Source of the DNA: Bacteroidales bacterium | GTDB taxonomy: Bacteria; Bacteroidota; Bacteroidia; Bacteroidales; UBA932 | Assembly: GCA_017555445.1 (NCBI GenBank) | Contig: JAFZGK010000116.1 | Location: 1-6,865, forward strand | Direction of reading: 5' to 3' | Length of the DNA stretch: 6,865 nucleotides | Shown here: one piece after another, positions 5,706 through 6,865 of the stretch | How positions within the stretch are numbered: the first letter of the stretch is position 1 | Layout of the letters: every line of letters begins with the position of its first letter | The notes under the pieces: model-generated | Database searches by the model: none | Told to the model about the DNA's origin: nothing | The model's input: the letters and a program-made list of their open reading frames with translations, nothing else | Position numbers and translations under genes: made by a program

Positions 5706-6865
5706 ATGACTAAGATAGGAACGACATTTACAAATTCTGGAAAGAAGGCTGTTCTCTGCGGATCGGGAGAACTCGGAAAGGAAGTAGCTATCGAGCTCCA
5801 GCGTTATGGAGTGGAAGTGGTGGCACTTGACAAGTATGCAAATGCACCTGCAATGCATATCGCTCATAGGAACCATGTTCTTTCAATGCTAGACGGAGAG
5901 GCTCTCAAGGCTGTCATCAAGGAGGAAAAGCCAGATTTCATCATTCCTGAGATCGAGGCAATCGCTACCGACAAGCTCGTAGAGCTCGAGGAGGAAGGTT
6001 TCAATGTCATTCCTACAGCAAAGGCCACAAGACTTACAATGAACCGTGAGGGTATCCGTCGTCTCGCAGCAGAGACTCTCGGACTTCCTACATCACCATA
6101 CCGCTTTGCGGAGACCCGCGAGGAGTTTGATGCTGCGGTAGCGGAAATCGGCATCCCATGCGTCGTGAAGCCGGTAATGAGTTCATCAGGTCACGGTCAG
6201 AGCACTATCAAGTGCGAAGAAGACATCGACAAGGCATGGACTATCTCGCAGGAAGGCGGCCGCGCAGGAAGCGGCAAGGTCATCGTGGAAGGTTTCGTGA
6301 AATTTGATTATGAGATCACCCTCCTGACTGTACGTCACAGCGGAGGCACTACTTTCCTCAAGCCTATCGGACACCACCAGGTGGACGGAGACTACCGCGA
6401 GTCATGGCAGCCGCAGCCGATGGCAGATGGAGCCATCGCAAAGGCTGAGGCTATCGCAAAGGCCATCACCGATGCTCTCGGAGGCTATGGCATCTTCGGA
6501 GTAGAACTTTTCATCAAGGGTGACGAGGTGATCTTCAGCGAGGTTTCTCCAAGACCTCACGACACAGGTATGGTAACAATGATTTCTCAGGACATGTCTG
6601 AGTTCGGCCTCCATGCGCGCGCCATCCTCGGACTTCCAGTACCGGGGATACAGTTCTACGGCCCTTCTGCTTCAAAGGCTATCGTTGTAGAGGGCAATAC
6701 AAAGGAATATGAGTTCTGCAACCTTGACGAAGTGCTTTCTGAGCCGGGAGTGCAGATCAGAATCTTCGGAAAGCCTGAAATTGCGGGTCACCGCCGCGTT
6801 GGAGTACTTCTCGCCATCGATGAAAGCGTAGAAAAAGCCCTCGCCAAGGTGGAAAGGGCTTATGC
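5706..6865 (+). CDS. purT: Formate-dependent phosphoribosylglycinamide formyltransferase (GAR transformylase 2), 3' end outside window
   Basis: PurT makes formylglycinamide ribotide from GAR, formate and ATP, the third step of purine synthesis, without needing 10-formyl-THF. It is a cytosolic ATP-grasp enzyme, a homodimer in E. coli. 386 codons are present; the E. coli protein has 392, so only a few residues and the stop are missing. The ligand residues known from E. coli PurT fall at the same numbers here: E22-L23 (GSGELGKE), E82 ([11 protein letters not shown]), R114, K155, S160 to Q165 (SSGHGQ), E195, E203, and the Mg-binding E267 and E279, then D286 ([11 protein letters not shown]). K356 and R363-R364 match E. 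coli K355 and R362-R363 with a one-residue shift. The agreement also supports the ATG at 5706. Family and function are secure. The gene has its own promoter box and is insulated from the ompA-like gene by the terminator. Confidence 0.96.
   Translation, partial: MTKIGTTFTNSGKKAVLCGSGELGKEVAIELQRYGVEVVALDKYANAPAMHIAHRNHVLSMLDGEALKAVIKEEKPDFIIPEIEAIATDKLVELEEEGFNVIPTAKATRLTMNREGIRRLAAETLGLPTSPYRFAETREEFDAAVAEIGIPCVVKPVMSSSGHGQSTIKCEEDIDKAWTISQEGGRAGSGKVIVEGFVKFDYEITLLTVRHSGGTTFLKPIGHHQVDGDYRESWQPQPMADGAIAKAEAIAKAITDALGGYGIFGVELFIKGDEVIFSEVSPRPHDTGMVTMISQDMSEFGLHARAILGLPVPGIQFYGPSASKAIVVEGNTKEYEFCNLDEVLSEPGVQIRIFGKPEIAGHRRVGVLLAIDESVEKALAKVERAY

Noticed and set aside
5586..5876. 96-codon minus-strand reading frame spanning the gap between the ompA-like gene and purT
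   Set aside because: It crosses the terminator and promoter and overlaps the 5' end of purT; the translation shows no domain and no start signal supports it.
1..6865. Mobile element, CRISPR array, tRNA/rRNA, riboswitch, toxin-antitoxin or defence system
   Set aside because: Both strands were read for direct-repeat arrays, transposase motifs, tRNA-like cloverleafs and small gene pairs; none was seen. Coding density is high, there is no gene-free stretch of 300 bases, and the gene content is housekeeping, so no novel system is claimed.

Overview
The window reads as ordinary chromosomal DNA of a Bacteroidota bacterium, most likely of the order Bacteroidales. The evidence is the style of the proteins (a ParE with the DDAADGIYVLLKE-type N-terminus, and a barrel/coiled-coil/OmpA-domain porin), promoters carrying the Bacteroidota -7 box (TAnnTTTG, twice as TATCTTTG), and weak or absent Shine-Dalgarno sequences in AT-rich leaders. 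Base composition looks balanced (near 50% GC by eye) and codon use is uniform across the genes (CTC/CTT for Leu, GAG for Glu, AAG for Lys), so nothing suggests recent transfer. I cannot name the genus.

Layout, all clear genes on the + strand. Positions 1-63 probably hold the last 20 codons of an unidentified gene. A -7 box at 85-92 precedes parE (116-2044, topoisomerase IV subunit B). Four bases later comes a small PlsC-type lysophospholipid acyltransferase (2049-2600), and 23 bases after that a long-chain acyl-CoA/acyl-ACP synthetase of the AMP-binding family (2624-4306). These three look like one transcription unit. A 78-base gap then leads to an OmpA-family outer-membrane protein (4385-5614), whose start codon lies inside a perfect 11-bp inverted repeat. 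A strong intrinsic terminator (5633-5673) ends that unit and runs directly into the promoter of purT (5706 to the window edge), the formate-dependent GAR transformylase, which lacks only its last few residues.

Functionally the window mixes chromosome decatenation (ParE), membrane lipid acylation (acyltransferase plus acyl-activating enzyme, in the same order as the two domains of E. coli Aas), envelope anchoring to peptidoglycan (OmpA) and purine synthesis (PurT). I found no mobile element, CRISPR array, RNA gene, defence system or other undescribed system. The observations most worth checking are the start-codon hairpin of the ompA-like gene and the Aas-like gene pair behind parE.
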